Assembly: GCA_937926975.1 (NCBI GenBank)
Contig: CALBCJ010000034.1
Coordinates: 1 to 64,000 of the forward strand
Length of the DNA: 64,000 nt
Reading direction: 5' to 3'
Source of the DNA: an uncultured Propionibacteriaceae bacterium
Lineage (GTDB): Bacteria; Actinomycetota; Actinomycetes; Propionibacteriales; Propionibacteriaceae
In this document: positions 53,700 through 62,325 of the stretch, piece by piece
How the letters are laid out: each line of letters starts with the position of its first letter
How positions within the stretch are numbered: the first letter of the stretch is position 1
Notes under the pieces: model-generated
Database searches by the model: none
Seen by the model: only the letters and a program-made list of their open reading frames with translations
Told to the model about the DNA's origin: nothing
Program-made: the position numbers and the translations under genes

Positions 53700-54493
53700 G
53701 ACGCTCGCACCTGCCTGGTGTGCAGCAGCAGCCGCTGGGTCACCCGGTGCTGCGGGTCAGTGAAGACCTGCTCAAGCAGACCCTGCTCGACGACCTGGCC
53801 GTCAGCGATGACGACGACCGTGGTGCACAGCCGAGCGCTCAGGGCCAGGTCGTGGCAGACGTGGACCAGGGCCCGGCCCATCTGGCCCCCCAGCTCGTCA
53901 AGCAGCTGGACGCACTCTTCCTGGCGGACCATGTCGAGCGCGGTGGTCGGCTCGTCGGCGACCACGATCTGCTGGGGCCCGCACAGGCTGAGGCTGATCG
54001 CGACCCGCTGCCGCATGCCGCCGGAGAGCTGGTGGGGGTAGCAGCGCAGCAGGGCCGGGTCGGTCAGGCCGACCCGCGCCAGCCACCCCAGGCTGGCTTC
54101 TCGTACGGTGTCACGCGACAGCCCCGGCTGGTGGTGGCGCAGGGTCTCGCCGAGCTGGGCCCCGACCGTGCGGTACGGGTTCAGTGATCCCAGGGAGTTC
54201 TGCCCGAGGACCGCGAACTGGGCGGCGGCGGTCCGCTGGCGCTGCTCGACCGGCAGGGCGAGCAGCTCGACGGGCCCGTCGGCACCCGTGACGACGGCGG
54301 TGCCGGTGGCCCGCAGCCCGGCCGGCAGAAACCCAGTGACAGCACGCAGCAGCATGCTCTTGCCGGCCCCGGACGGGCCCACCACCGCGAGCCGGTCTCC
54401 AGCGGCCAGGTCCAGGTCCACCCCAGCCAGCAGGGCGGCCCCGGACCCTGCATGCACGCCAAGTCCCCGTACGGACAGCACCGGCTCAGTCAT
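53696..54493 (-). CDS. oligopeptide/nickel ABC transporter ATPase (OppD/NikD type)
   Basis: A 265-aa ATPase. Walker A GPSGAGKSM, Q-loop LGQNSLGSLNPY, signature LSGGMRQRVAISLSL, Walker B IVVADEPTTALD, switch His in VCHDLALSA. Shorter than OppD (about 330 aa) and lacks the C-terminal Fe-S extension, so closer to NikD. Overlaps the permease gene by 8 bases. Confidence 0.88.
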   Translation of the reverse strand: MTEPVLSVRGLGVHAGSGAALLAGVDLDLAAGDRLAVVGPSGAGKSMLLRAVTGFLPAGLRATGTAVVTGADGPVELLALPVEQRQRTAAAQFAVLGQNSLGSLNPYRTVGAQLGETLRHHQPGLSRDTVREASLGWLARVGLTDPALLRCYPHQLSGGMRQRVAISLSLCGPQQIVVADEPTTALDMVRQEECVQLLDELGGQMGRALVHVCHDLALSARLCTTVVVIADGQVVEQGLLEQVFTDPQHRVTQRLLLHTRQVRAS

Positions 54494-55265
54494 CGTGTGA
54501 CCTACTCACTGACGAGTCGCACAGCAGCTGGAAGGCCACCGCGAGGACCAGGATCCCCAGCGACGGCCACAGCACCAGCCGCGGGTGGTCCAGGTGGGAG
54601 CGGTACTGGTAGAGCATCGTGCCCCAGTCCGGGATGGTGGAGTCAATCCCCAGCCCGATGAACGAGAGCCCGGCGTACGACAAGACGGCGCCGCTGGCCG
54701 TCGCCCCGAAGTACCTCAGCAGCGGGTCGGCCACGGCCGGCAGGACGAAGCGCCCCAGGACCGCCGGGGTCGAGGTGCCGAAGAGGGTCTCCGCGCGGAC
54801 GTAGTCGGCGTGACGGACCGCCCTGGTCAGGGCCCGGGTCTGGGTGACGTACGTGCCGGAGCCGAAGACTCCCAGCACCAGCCCGGCACTGGTCGGGGTC
54901 AGCCCGACAGCAGAGGTGATGATCAGCGCCGCCACAAAGCTCGGGACGATGAGGGTCAGGTCGGTCACGGTCATCACCACAGCATCGACTCCTCGACCCA
55001 GGTAACCGGCGGCCAGCCCCAGCGGCACCCCCACCGCCACGGCCGTGGTGCAGGTGACCGCGACCACGGTCGCCGTACGCCAGAACCCGGTGGCCAGCAG
55101 GCCCCACAGGTCCCGGCCCAGGTGGTCGGTGCCCAGCGGGTGCTGGGGTGACGCCCCGGCCAGGGTGCTGGTCAGGTCGACGGTGGTCGGGTCGGGGTGG
55201 GGCAGGGCGAACACCACCACCAGGCCGGCGAGCAGCAGCCCGGCCAGCAGCGCCCGGCGCCTCAC
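54486..55265 (-). CDS. peptide/nickel ABC transporter permease (DppC/NikC type)
   Basis: A 259-aa permease with about six helices. GTDHLGRDLWGLLATGFW is the conserved DppC signature, and the EAA loop (ADYVRAETLFGTSTPAVLGR) contacts the ATPases. The GTG at 55265 overlaps the previous gene by 4 bases; the frame further upstream is its shadow. Confidence 0.87.
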   Translation of the reverse strand: MRRRALLAGLLLAGLVVVFALPHPDPTTVDLTSTLAGASPQHPLGTDHLGRDLWGLLATGFWRTATVVAVTCTTAVAVGVPLGLAAGYLGRGVDAVVMTVTDLTLIVPSFVAALIITSAVGLTPTSAGLVLGVFGSGTYVTQTRALTRAVRHADYVRAETLFGTSTPAVLGRFVLPAVADPLLRYFGATASGAVLSYAGLSFIGLGIDSTIPDWGTMLYQYRSHLDHPRLVLWPSLGILVLAVAFQLLCDSSVSRSHDD

Positions 55266-56200
55266 CGTGACCTCGGGTCCAGGCCGGCCAGCACGGCGCC
55301 CAGGACCAGCCGGACCAGGAACATCCACAGCACCAGCAGCATCAGGTACGACTGGACCACGGTGTAGTCACGGGCGTGGATGCTGGAGATGATGTAGTAG
55401 CTGATCCCAGGCACCGCGAAGACGTACTCGACGACCGCGGTCCCGCCGATCACCCAGGCCATTTTGGCGATCACGGCGCTGACCAGCCCGTACAGGACGG
55501 GACGGCGGCAGTCGTGCCACAGCACCCGGGGCAGAGAGAAGCCGCGCTGCAGCAGCGCGGTCACGAAGGGCTCCTGCTTGAGGCGCTCGGCGTGACTGGT
55601 CACGACCCGCGACAGCTGGCCCACCGAGTACAGCGCGACCACCAGCATCGGGGCGATCACGGCCTGGGCTGGGGGCAGCCGGTAGAACGGGACGAGTCCC
55701 CAGCGAACCCCGAGCAGGTGGATCACCAGGGTGCAGACCAGAAAGCTGGGCACCGCCTCCCCGGCCAGGACCGCGGCCCGGGCGGCCAGGTCCCAGCCGC
55801 GCCCGCCTGCGGCGGCCTTCAGGCCCAGCCCGTACGCCAGCAGGCAGGCGATGGCGACTCCGCCCAGCCCGATCGCCGCCGACAGCGGCAGCCGGCTCAG
55901 CAGCTCGTGCCGGATCGGGCTCCCGGAGCCGATCGAGGCTCCCCAGTCGCCCAGGCAGAACCTCCCGATCCAGCTGAGGTACTGCTGCGGCAGCGACCCG
56001 GTGAGCCCCCACTGCCGGGCCAGCGCGTCGACGTTCTCAGGGGTGGCGGGCAGCCCGAGCCGCTCCAGGTAGGCCTCCATCGGGGTGGTCGGCAGGGCCC
56101 GGGTGACAGCGAAGACGACGACGCTGCTGGCAGCCACGAGCCCTGCCTGCCGGGCGAGCCGAGCCAGTCCCCGGCTCAGCCCGGCGGCGCGCCTGGGCAC
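55262..56200 (-). CDS. peptide/nickel ABC transporter permease (DppB/NikB type)
   Basis: A 312-aa permease with six helices. The soluble loop between TM1 and TM2 holds GLPATPENVDALARQWGL and LGDWGASI, both typical. SHAERLKQEPFVTALLQRG is the EAA loop; VEYVFAVPGISYYIISSI ends the core. GTG 56200 lies 4 bases after the binding-protein gene. Confidence 0.88.
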   Translation of the reverse strand: MPRRAAGLSRGLARLARQAGLVAASSVVVFAVTRALPTTPMEAYLERLGLPATPENVDALARQWGLTGSLPQQYLSWIGRFCLGDWGASIGSGSPIRHELLSRLPLSAAIGLGGVAIACLLAYGLGLKAAAGGRGWDLAARAAVLAGEAVPSFLVCTLVIHLLGVRWGLVPFYRLPPAQAVIAPMLVVALYSVGQLSRVVTSHAERLKQEPFVTALLQRGFSLPRVLWHDCRRPVLYGLVSAVIAKMAWVIGGTAVVEYVFAVPGISYYIISSIHARDYTVVQSYLMLLVLWMFLVRLVLGAVLAGLDPRSR

Positions 56201-56204
56201 GGTC

Positions 56205-57728
56205 TCAGTCCAGCCCGAGCTTCGGGTTCACCACGTAGTAGTCACCGCAGTACGGCTGGTAGCCGGCGAGACGGTCGGTGACCGCGATGTGCCACTGCGG
56301 GTCCACCAGCATGAGCACCGCCTGGTCGGCGCGCAGCTGGCGCTGGATCTCAACAGCCTTAGCGTTGCGGTCGGCGCCGGGCGCCAGGGCCCCCAGCTGG
56401 TCGAGCAGGGCGTCGGTCTGAGCCGAGCTGTACCCGGTGATGTTGTTCGAGGCGCCGGTACGGAAGAACTGGTTCAGGAAGTAGCCCGGCTCCCCGGTCG
56501 GGGCGGTGTGCTGGGCCCACAGCACCAGGTCGTACGCGTCGGGCTTGATCCCGCTCACCGACTGCACGGTGGAGGTGGTCGCCGCGATGCCGAGCTCCTT
56601 CAGCTGCGACACCATGATCTGCATGATGGTCGACAGGTCGGGCCGCGACACGTACGTGACCAGCCGGACCGTCAGGGGCTGGCCGTTCTTGGCCCGCATC
56701 CCGTCGGCGCCGGCGACGTAGCCGGCCTGGTCCAGCAGCTGGGCTGCCCTGGCCTTGTCGACGGTGAGGCTCTCCTTGCCGGCGAAGGGGTAGATGTGCG
56801 CGAACAGGCCGGTCGCGACCTGCCCGCCGCCGAGGGCCTGGAGGTAGGCGCCTCGGTCGACGCCGGCATCGATCGCCTGCCGTACGGCCGGGTCGGTCAG
56901 GGGGCCGGTGGTCAGGTTCGGGCGCCCGAAGTACTGGTAGCCGGCGTCGATGGTCTTGACCTTGACCCCGCTGCTGCTGCGCAGCTGCTCGGCCACGGTC
57001 GGGGTGATGGTGAAGGCCATGTCGATGCTCTTGGACTGCACCGCCAGCTTCATCGCGTCCACGTCGGAGAAGACCTTGACGGTGACGTCGCGGCGCCGGG
57101 ACGCGTCGGGGTAGTGCGGGTTGGGGGTCAGCGACAGCGACTCCTTGGCGACGAACGACTTCACCGTGTACGGGCCGGTGTACACGTACGCGTCGCCAGA
57201 CTTCTTGAAGACCACGTTGGTCCACTCGCCCAGGACCGACGCCAGCACCGTGGTCGGCCGCTCGGTGCGGGCCTTCAGGGTCGTGCCGTCGGCGGTGAAG
57301 GTGATCTTGCCGGCCGAGGCGTTGGACAGGGTGTTCTGGGCCTGGATGTCGTTGAGCGAGGTGGCCAGGGCGGCCGCGTCGACCACCGAGCCGTCGGAGA
57401 ACTTCACGGCGTTCTTGACCTTCATCGTCCAGTCCAGGTCGCCAGTCTGGGTGGGGTCCTCGACGAAGCGGGAGACTTCGTTGCCTTGTGCATCCTGCAT
57501 GAAGACGGTCTCGGCGACACCGTCGGCGGCCAGGGCCCAGCTCGACTTGTACGGGTCGAGGCTGGTGGCGATGCTCGTCTGGCCGATGGTGTACGGGCTG
57601 CTGTCTGGCGCCGACCCGCTGCCGGTGGGTGCCGAGCCGCACCCGGCCAGCGCCACAGCGGCCGCCACGACGGGCACCAGGGCAGCCAGGCTGCGGCGTC
57701 GCCAGAGGCGGGAATGATGGGTCGTCAT
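56205..57728 (-). CDS. peptide/nickel ABC transporter substrate-binding lipoprotein
   Basis: A 507-aa family 5 solute-binding protein. ATG 57728 (GGAGGGAG upstream) begins an RRR-containing signal peptide; lipobox LAGC, Cys30. The mature protein has SIATSLDPYKS, VKNAVKFSDGSVVDA and the C-terminal VLWAQHTAPTGEPGYFLNQF, typical of DppA/NikA relatives. Substrate may be a peptide, nickel or a metallophore. The longer open frame upstream is rejected because it lacks a signal or ribosome-binding site. Confidence 0.9.
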   Translation of the reverse strand: MTTHHSRLWRRRSLAALVPVVAAAVALAGCGSAPTGSGSAPDSSPYTIGQTSIATSLDPYKSSWALAADGVAETVFMQDAQGNEVSRFVEDPTQTGDLDWTMKVKNAVKFSDGSVVDAAALATSLNDIQAQNTLSNASAGKITFTADGTTLKARTERPTTVLASVLGEWTNVVFKKSGDAYVYTGPYTVKSFVAKESLSLTPNPHYPDASRRRDVTVKVFSDVDAMKLAVQSKSIDMAFTITPTVAEQLRSSSGVKVKTIDAGYQYFGRPNLTTGPLTDPAVRQAIDAGVDRGAYLQALGGGQVATGLFAHIYPFAGKESLTVDKARAAQLLDQAGYVAGADGMRAKNGQPLTVRLVTYVSRPDLSTIMQIMVSQLKELGIAATTSTVQSVSGIKPDAYDLVLWAQHTAPTGEPGYFLNQFFRTGASNNITGYSSAQTDALLDQLGALAPGADRNAKAVEIQRQLRADQAVLMLVDPQWHIAVTDRLAGYQPYCGDYYVVNPKLGLD

Positions 57729-57965
57729 GGGTTCTCCCTCCGTTGCACGACAGCATCGGCGTGAGGGGGGGTCCGCCCTGCCAGAGGTCGTGCGCCTCGT
57801 GATCTGGACTGTGCCAAGCGGAGGGTCTGACTGTGACAGTGGCGCGACCGCCCGGGCTTTCACCGGATTCCTCGTGCTAGGCAGCCAGGAGCGTACTGCA
57901 CCCGTCTCGCCCGCCCGATGCCGGGTACGGACCGTACGGGTACGACGGTGGCCACCACGGCCGGG
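57729..57965 (-). promoter_or_regulatory. upstream region of the ABC importer operon
   Basis: 237 bases between the binding-protein gene and the end of the second STAND gene, both on the minus strand. It should hold the operon promoter, but no clear -10/-35 pair or operator was recognised. Confidence 0.3.
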
Positions 57966-60794
57966 TCAGTGCTTCTCCCAAGCCCTCCGCAGAGTCACCG
58001 TACTCGGGTGGTCGGGACCGACGACCCTCTCAGAATCGGCAAGTGCCTGCTCATACAGCGAAGCGGCCTCGGCCAGCCACCCCGCCGCCTTGCACGCGAG
58101 GGCAAGGTTGCCGCGGCATTGAATAGTATCGGGGTGAGAGACCCCGAGCACCCGCTCATAATCGCCGAGGGCCTCTCGGTACACAAGAATTGCCTCATCA
58201 AGCCGCCCAGCAGCCCGATAGGCGACAGCAAGATTGTTACGACTGGCCAGCGTGCCGGGATGAGCAGACCCGAGGACCTGCTCACGGTCTGCCACGGTCC
58301 GCTCGTACAGGCAAATAGCCTCCTCCAGCCGCCCAGCAGCCCGATAGGCACCAGCCAGGTTATTGCGGGTTGTTAGAGTAGCGGGATGCCTGGGGTCGAG
58401 AGTCTGTTCACGTTCAACGAGGGTCTGTTCGAACAGCGGAATAGCCTCGGCTAGCCGGCCGGCACACCGGTAAGCGTAAGCAAGGTTGTTGCGGCTCGTG
58501 AGGGTGTCGGGATGCGTGCCCCCCAGGACCTGCTCGAACTCGGCGCAGGCCTGCTCATACAAAAGAATTGCCTCGCCAAGCCTTCCAGCCTTTGCATAGG
58601 CGCCAGCGAGATTGCTACGACTGATCAGAGTAGCTGGGTCCACGGATCCGAGACTCCCCTCGCGTTCAGCGAGAGTCTGCTCGAACAGTGGAATGGCCCT
58701 ATCGAGCCGCCCATTAGATCGATAAGATGCAGCGAGGTTGTTTCGGGCAGTCAGGCTGGTGGCATGCGTGGGTCCGAGAACCCGATCACAATCGCTGAGA
58801 ACCTTTTCATGCAGGAGAACAGCCTCAGCCATCCGCCCAGCGGATCGGTAAGCGAAGGCGAGATTTCCGCAACTAACCAGCGTATCTAGATGGCTAGGCC
58901 CAAGAACTTGCTGATGTAATTCAGAATAAGAAGTCAACTGAACAGCCAGGCCTGCCAAACCGGTCTCGATGCACCATTTCACCACAGAGACCGAGATTCT
59001 GAGAACCCGGGGATCGCGGGTAACGGACTCGGAGTACTTCTGACCGAGCAAATCTATGAGTTGGTTAGCAATGCTCTGGGTGGCGGCCTGCTTCTCCCGC
59101 CAATCGGCATCATCGGGGAGAGGGACCTGAGAAAGAACGTGAGCGGCGGTGTCAATAGCTTCGATCATCCGACCTCTGGTTCTGGCGATTCCCTCGCGCC
59201 ACACACGCCCTTGAAGGCGGTGCAGAGAGACGGTTTTATGGTCCTCGGATAGGGCGATAATTCCGGCGTCGATCAAGGCACCGACAGCCTCCCGGTCAGC
59301 ATACTCCAAGTCACTCGCCTGATGGAGCCAGGAGCGCGGAGCACCAGACTCAGCCAGCAGCGCCAGTGCGTCTAAGACTAGGACCGCAGACGTGGCCGCA
59401 TCTGGGTTGCCTTCCTGGATGTGGTCGATCGTGGTCTCGAAGGCCAGCCGCAGAGCCGCCCCGACCGTGAGCGGATAAGGATCTCCATCCAGACGATGCA
59501 GGCTCTGGTCCACGGCCCGACTGTTCAAAGTTTTCAGGTAGGAGAGGTAACTGTGGTCGAGACGCCGAATAGTGTTGGCAGCTTGCGACAGGGCAACCGG
59601 GAGATAGCCGAGTGCTTCAGCCACGGCCCGGGCCTCATCACGGTCCGGGTTACCGGTGGCATTCACGAGGTAACCGACGGCTTCAGCGGGACTGTAGACG
59701 TCGATGTTGAGACGTTCGCCGAGAGCATCGGTGCGAGTCGTTGTCGTGACTAGGACTCGCATCCCCGGGCTCTTCGGAATCAGAGTGCCTGCAGCGATTC
59801 TCCCTCCAGTCAGATCGTCAGCAGCCTCGACATTATCGAAGACCAGCAGCCGCGGGTCAGGGCCAGCGCCCGACAGCCAGGAAACCAGCCACTGCGCAGC
59901 CCTCTCATCGTCCGGCTCCTTGGTCAGACCATGGTTACGGGCAATCTGAGACATCTGCGTGACGGCCGCAGCCCGACTCGTAGCACTGACCCAGACGACA
60001 AAACCCCAGCCCTCATTGATACACCCACGCGCATAAGCCGCAGCCAGCTGAGACTTCCCCACCCCACGCATCCCCGACACCGCACACAAGGTCGCAGTCC
60101 CCGAGCCCATCAAGGCCGCCTGCGCCCGGCCCAGGTCTGACCGCTCAACAAAGTGAGCAGCCCTCTCAGGCATGGACCCAACCTCAACAATCCGCGGTGG
60201 ACGACGGTCCAGCTCCTGCTGCAGCGCCACCAAAGCCTCACGGAGCTCGTCCAGCTGGCTCTGCAGGTCAGCGCGCTCCTGGTCGGCACCATCCAGACGT
60301 CCCTCAAGGACAGCCCGGACCTCCTTCAGCTGCTCCTGACCCAGCTCCGGATACACCTCAGGAGACAGGGCAAACTCGTGAACCAGCCGACCCAGGCGCT
60401 CCACGACCAGCTCGGCGTAGTGCTGAGCAGGTCCGCTGAAACTCATCAGAACTGTGTCCAGCCCAGGCAGAGCCGCCCGAAACTCCGCAGGCTCACCCAG
60501 CGCCGCCAGCAACAGCCCCTGGCGACTCTGTCGGCACATCTCCAGGACCTGGGCCTCGACAGCCTCCGCCTCGGCGCCCACCTGCTGCCGAGGATGGTCC
60601 AGGTCCTGGGTCACGGACTGGGACGCCTTCTTGAGTGCTCGGTCCAGATCAGGCTTCTTCCGGAGCTCCTCGACCGCTGTCATCCCGGCCGCCGTGCCCG
60701 CCGCCACAGCAGCAGGGACACTGAACGCACCCACCACCGTCAGCGCCGCGCTCACCAGCGGTCCGTACCGGGCCAGCACCTGACGAGAGGTCAC
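57966..60794 (-). CDS. NB-ARC/TPR STAND NTPase, paralogue 2
   Basis: A 942-aa paralogue with the same order: hydrophobic N-terminus (GPLVSAALTVVGAFSVPAAV), helical region, coiled coil, NB-ARC with P-loop GMRGVGKSQLA and Walker B RLLVFDNVEA, winged helix, then seven 42-aa TPR units (LGGTHPDTLTSRNNLAYAY) and the cap RRAWEKH. DNA of the P-loop region is identical to paralogue 1 over about 50 bases, while TPR units differ. The TPR half is visibly poorer in GC. GTG 60794 is supported by a TAGCAT six bases upstream. Sensor/effector roles are inferred from the family. Confidence 0.85.
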   Translation of the reverse strand: MTSRQVLARYGPLVSAALTVVGAFSVPAAVAAGTAAGMTAVEELRKKPDLDRALKKASQSVTQDLDHPRQQVGAEAEAVEAQVLEMCRQSRQGLLLAALGEPAEFRAALPGLDTVLMSFSGPAQHYAELVVERLGRLVHEFALSPEVYPELGQEQLKEVRAVLEGRLDGADQERADLQSQLDELREALVALQQELDRRPPRIVEVGSMPERAAHFVERSDLGRAQAALMGSGTATLCAVSGMRGVGKSQLAAAYARGCINEGWGFVVWVSATSRAAAVTQMSQIARNHGLTKEPDDERAAQWLVSWLSGAGPDPRLLVFDNVEAADDLTGGRIAAGTLIPKSPGMRVLVTTTTRTDALGERLNIDVYSPAEAVGYLVNATGNPDRDEARAVAEALGYLPVALSQAANTIRRLDHSYLSYLKTLNSRAVDQSLHRLDGDPYPLTVGAALRLAFETTIDHIQEGNPDAATSAVLVLDALALLAESGAPRSWLHQASDLEYADREAVGALIDAGIIALSEDHKTVSLHRLQGRVWREGIARTRGRMIEAIDTAAHVLSQVPLPDDADWREKQAATQSIANQLIDLLGQKYSESVTRDPRVLRISVSVVKWCIETGLAGLAVQLTSYSELHQQVLGPSHLDTLVSCGNLAFAYRSAGRMAEAVLLHEKVLSDCDRVLGPTHATSLTARNNLAASYRSNGRLDRAIPLFEQTLAEREGSLGSVDPATLISRSNLAGAYAKAGRLGEAILLYEQACAEFEQVLGGTHPDTLTSRNNLAYAYRCAGRLAEAIPLFEQTLVEREQTLDPRHPATLTTRNNLAGAYRAAGRLEEAICLYERTVADREQVLGSAHPGTLASRNNLAVAYRAAGRLDEAILVYREALGDYERVLGVSHPDTIQCRGNLALACKAAGWLAEAASLYEQALADSERVVGPDHPSTVTLRRAWEKH

Positions 60795-60800
60795 ACCCGG

Positions 60801-60806
60801 ATGCTA
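60801..60806 (-). promoter_or_regulatory. -10 box of STAND paralogue 2
   Basis: TAGCAT (minus strand) six bases before the GTG, within the same GGCCGATAGCATCC context as paralogue 1. A leaderless message is expected. Confidence 0.55.
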
Positions 60807-60928
60807 TCGGCCGCTCCCCCAGCCGAAGAGCAGACGGCCAGCACGACAGGCTCCCGCCGAGGCCGGGCGCCCCAGTCCCTGGGCACGACGACGACCAGCG
60901 CCAGCCGAGTCCCAGCACCAACCCCGGA

Positions 60929-60993
60929 CCTCGCGTTCTATCCGCTACAGACCTCGCGTTTTGTCCGTTAGGAGCCTCGCGTTTTGTCCGTTA
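60929..60993 (+). repeat. three 19-bp direct repeats, period 23
   Basis: Copies at 60929-60947, 60952-60970 and 60975-60993; the last two are identical (CCTCGCGTTTTGTCCGTTA), the first differs at three bases. They sit directly upstream of the -35 region of the DUF4143 ATPase gene, a helical-phase arrangement (about two turns) typical for cooperative regulator binding. Confidence 0.8.
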
Positions 60994-61009
60994 GTGCTGG
61001 TCGGAGGCC

Positions 61010-61015
61010 TATCAT
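61010..61015 (+). promoter_or_regulatory. -10 box of the DUF4143 ATPase gene
   Basis: TATCAT six bases before ATG 61022; no ribosome-binding site, so leaderless translation is likely. The direct repeats end 16 bases upstream and cover the -35 position. Confidence 0.6.
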
Positions 61016-61021
61016 GGGTGC

Positions 61022-62269
61022 ATGTCGTACCTGCCCCGAAACCTCGACCTGGTTCTTGATGACCTCCTCCCCCAGGTCCGGGCTCTGGCCATCGACGGCG
61101 CTCGCGCGGTCGGCAAGACCGAGACCGCGGGACGCCGGGCCGACAAGGTGCTGCGCCTCGACGACCGGGCGGTGGCGGCCGCGGTGGCAGCAGGACCGGC
61201 GGAGCACCTCGACACCCCCGGCACCGTGCTGCTGGACGAGTGGCAGGAGCTCCCCGAGGTCTGGGACTGGACCCGCCGCCGAGTCGATGACCACAGCCAG
61301 ACCACGTACCTGCTCACCGGCAGCGCGGCTCCGCGTCCCGGCGCCACCACGCACACCGGGGCCGGCCGGATCTACCGGCTGCTGCTGCGCTCGATGTCGC
61401 TGCGCGAGCGCCAGCTCGCCCCAGGCGGCATCAGCCTGACCTCTCTGCTCGACGGCGAGCCCACGGTCAGCGGCACGACCGACCTCACGCTCGGCTCCTA
61501 CGTCGACGCCATCTGCGCCTCCGGCTTCCCCGACCTCCTCGGCAGCGGAAGCCGCCTCCAGGGCCACTTTCTGGACTCGTACCTGCGCGGGATCGTGGAC
61601 CGGGAGCTGCCGGAGCTCGGCGTGCGGGTCCGGCGCCCCCAGGCCCTGCGGGCCTGGCTCACCGCGTACGCGGCAGCCACCTCGACGACGGCCAGCTACA
61701 CCTCGATCCTTGATGCGGCAACGGCCGGCGAGGTCGACAAGCCGGAGCGGAAGACCACCGCCGGCTACCGGGAAGCCCTGACCCGGATCTGGATCCTCGA
61801 CCCGGTCCCCGCATGGCTGCCAGCCCTCACCCCGCTGCCACGACTGAAGGTCAGCGACAAGCACCAGCTGATGGACCCAGCCCTGAGCGCTCGCCTGCTC
61901 GGCGCCACTCCCCGTACGCTCCTCAGCGGCGCCCCAGGCGCCAGCGAGCTCCTCGGGCAGCTCTTCGAGGCCCTCGTCACCCAGAGCGTCCGCGCCGAGG
62001 CACTCACCGCCGACGCCCGCGTCTACCACCTGCGCACCCGCGACGGCGGCCACGAGATCGACCTGATCGTCGAGGGCCCCAGCGGCCAGGTCGTCGCCAT
62101 CGAGGCCAAGCTCGCCCCAACCGTCACCGACAAGGACGTACGCCACCTGCTCTGGCTCAAGAACCAGCTCGGAGACCGCCTCACCGACATGGTCGTCATC
62201 ACCCCCGGCCACCACGCCTACCGCCGCCCCGACTCAGTTATCGTCCTCCCCCTCGCCCTCCTCGGATAG
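61022..62269 (+). CDS. AAA_14/DUF4143 ATPase
   Basis: A 415-aa protein of the two-domain AAA_14 plus DUF4143 family. N-terminal ATPase: P-loop GARAVGKTETA, Walker B-like TVLLDEWQELPEVWD, sensor LLTGSAAPR. C-terminal DUF4143: RVYHLRTRDGGHEIDLIVEG and VVAIEAKLAPT carry the E...D...EAK arrangement of a nuclease-like fold. Function of the family is not established; links to genome maintenance or defence have been suggested. It lies between two STAND genes, on the opposite strand. Confidence 0.85.
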   Translation: MSYLPRNLDLVLDDLLPQVRALAIDGARAVGKTETAGRRADKVLRLDDRAVAAAVAAGPAEHLDTPGTVLLDEWQELPEVWDWTRRRVDDHSQTTYLLTGSAAPRPGATTHTGAGRIYRLLLRSMSLRERQLAPGGISLTSLLDGEPTVSGTTDLTLGSYVDAICASGFPDLLGSGSRLQGHFLDSYLRGIVDRELPELGVRVRRPQALRAWLTAYAAATSTTASYTSILDAATAGEVDKPERKTTAGYREALTRIWILDPVPAWLPALTPLPRLKVSDKHQLMDPALSARLLGATPRTLLSGAPGASELLGQLFEALVTQSVRAEALTADARVYHLRTRDGGHEIDLIVEGPSGQVVAIEAKLAPTVTDKDVRHLLWLKNQLGDRLTDMVVITPGHHAYRRPDSVIVLPLALLG

Positions 62270-62325
62270 TCCGCCTAACCGCGGGGCTACACGAACCCAG
62301 CCCCAAGCCAGCATCCGAGCCGAAG

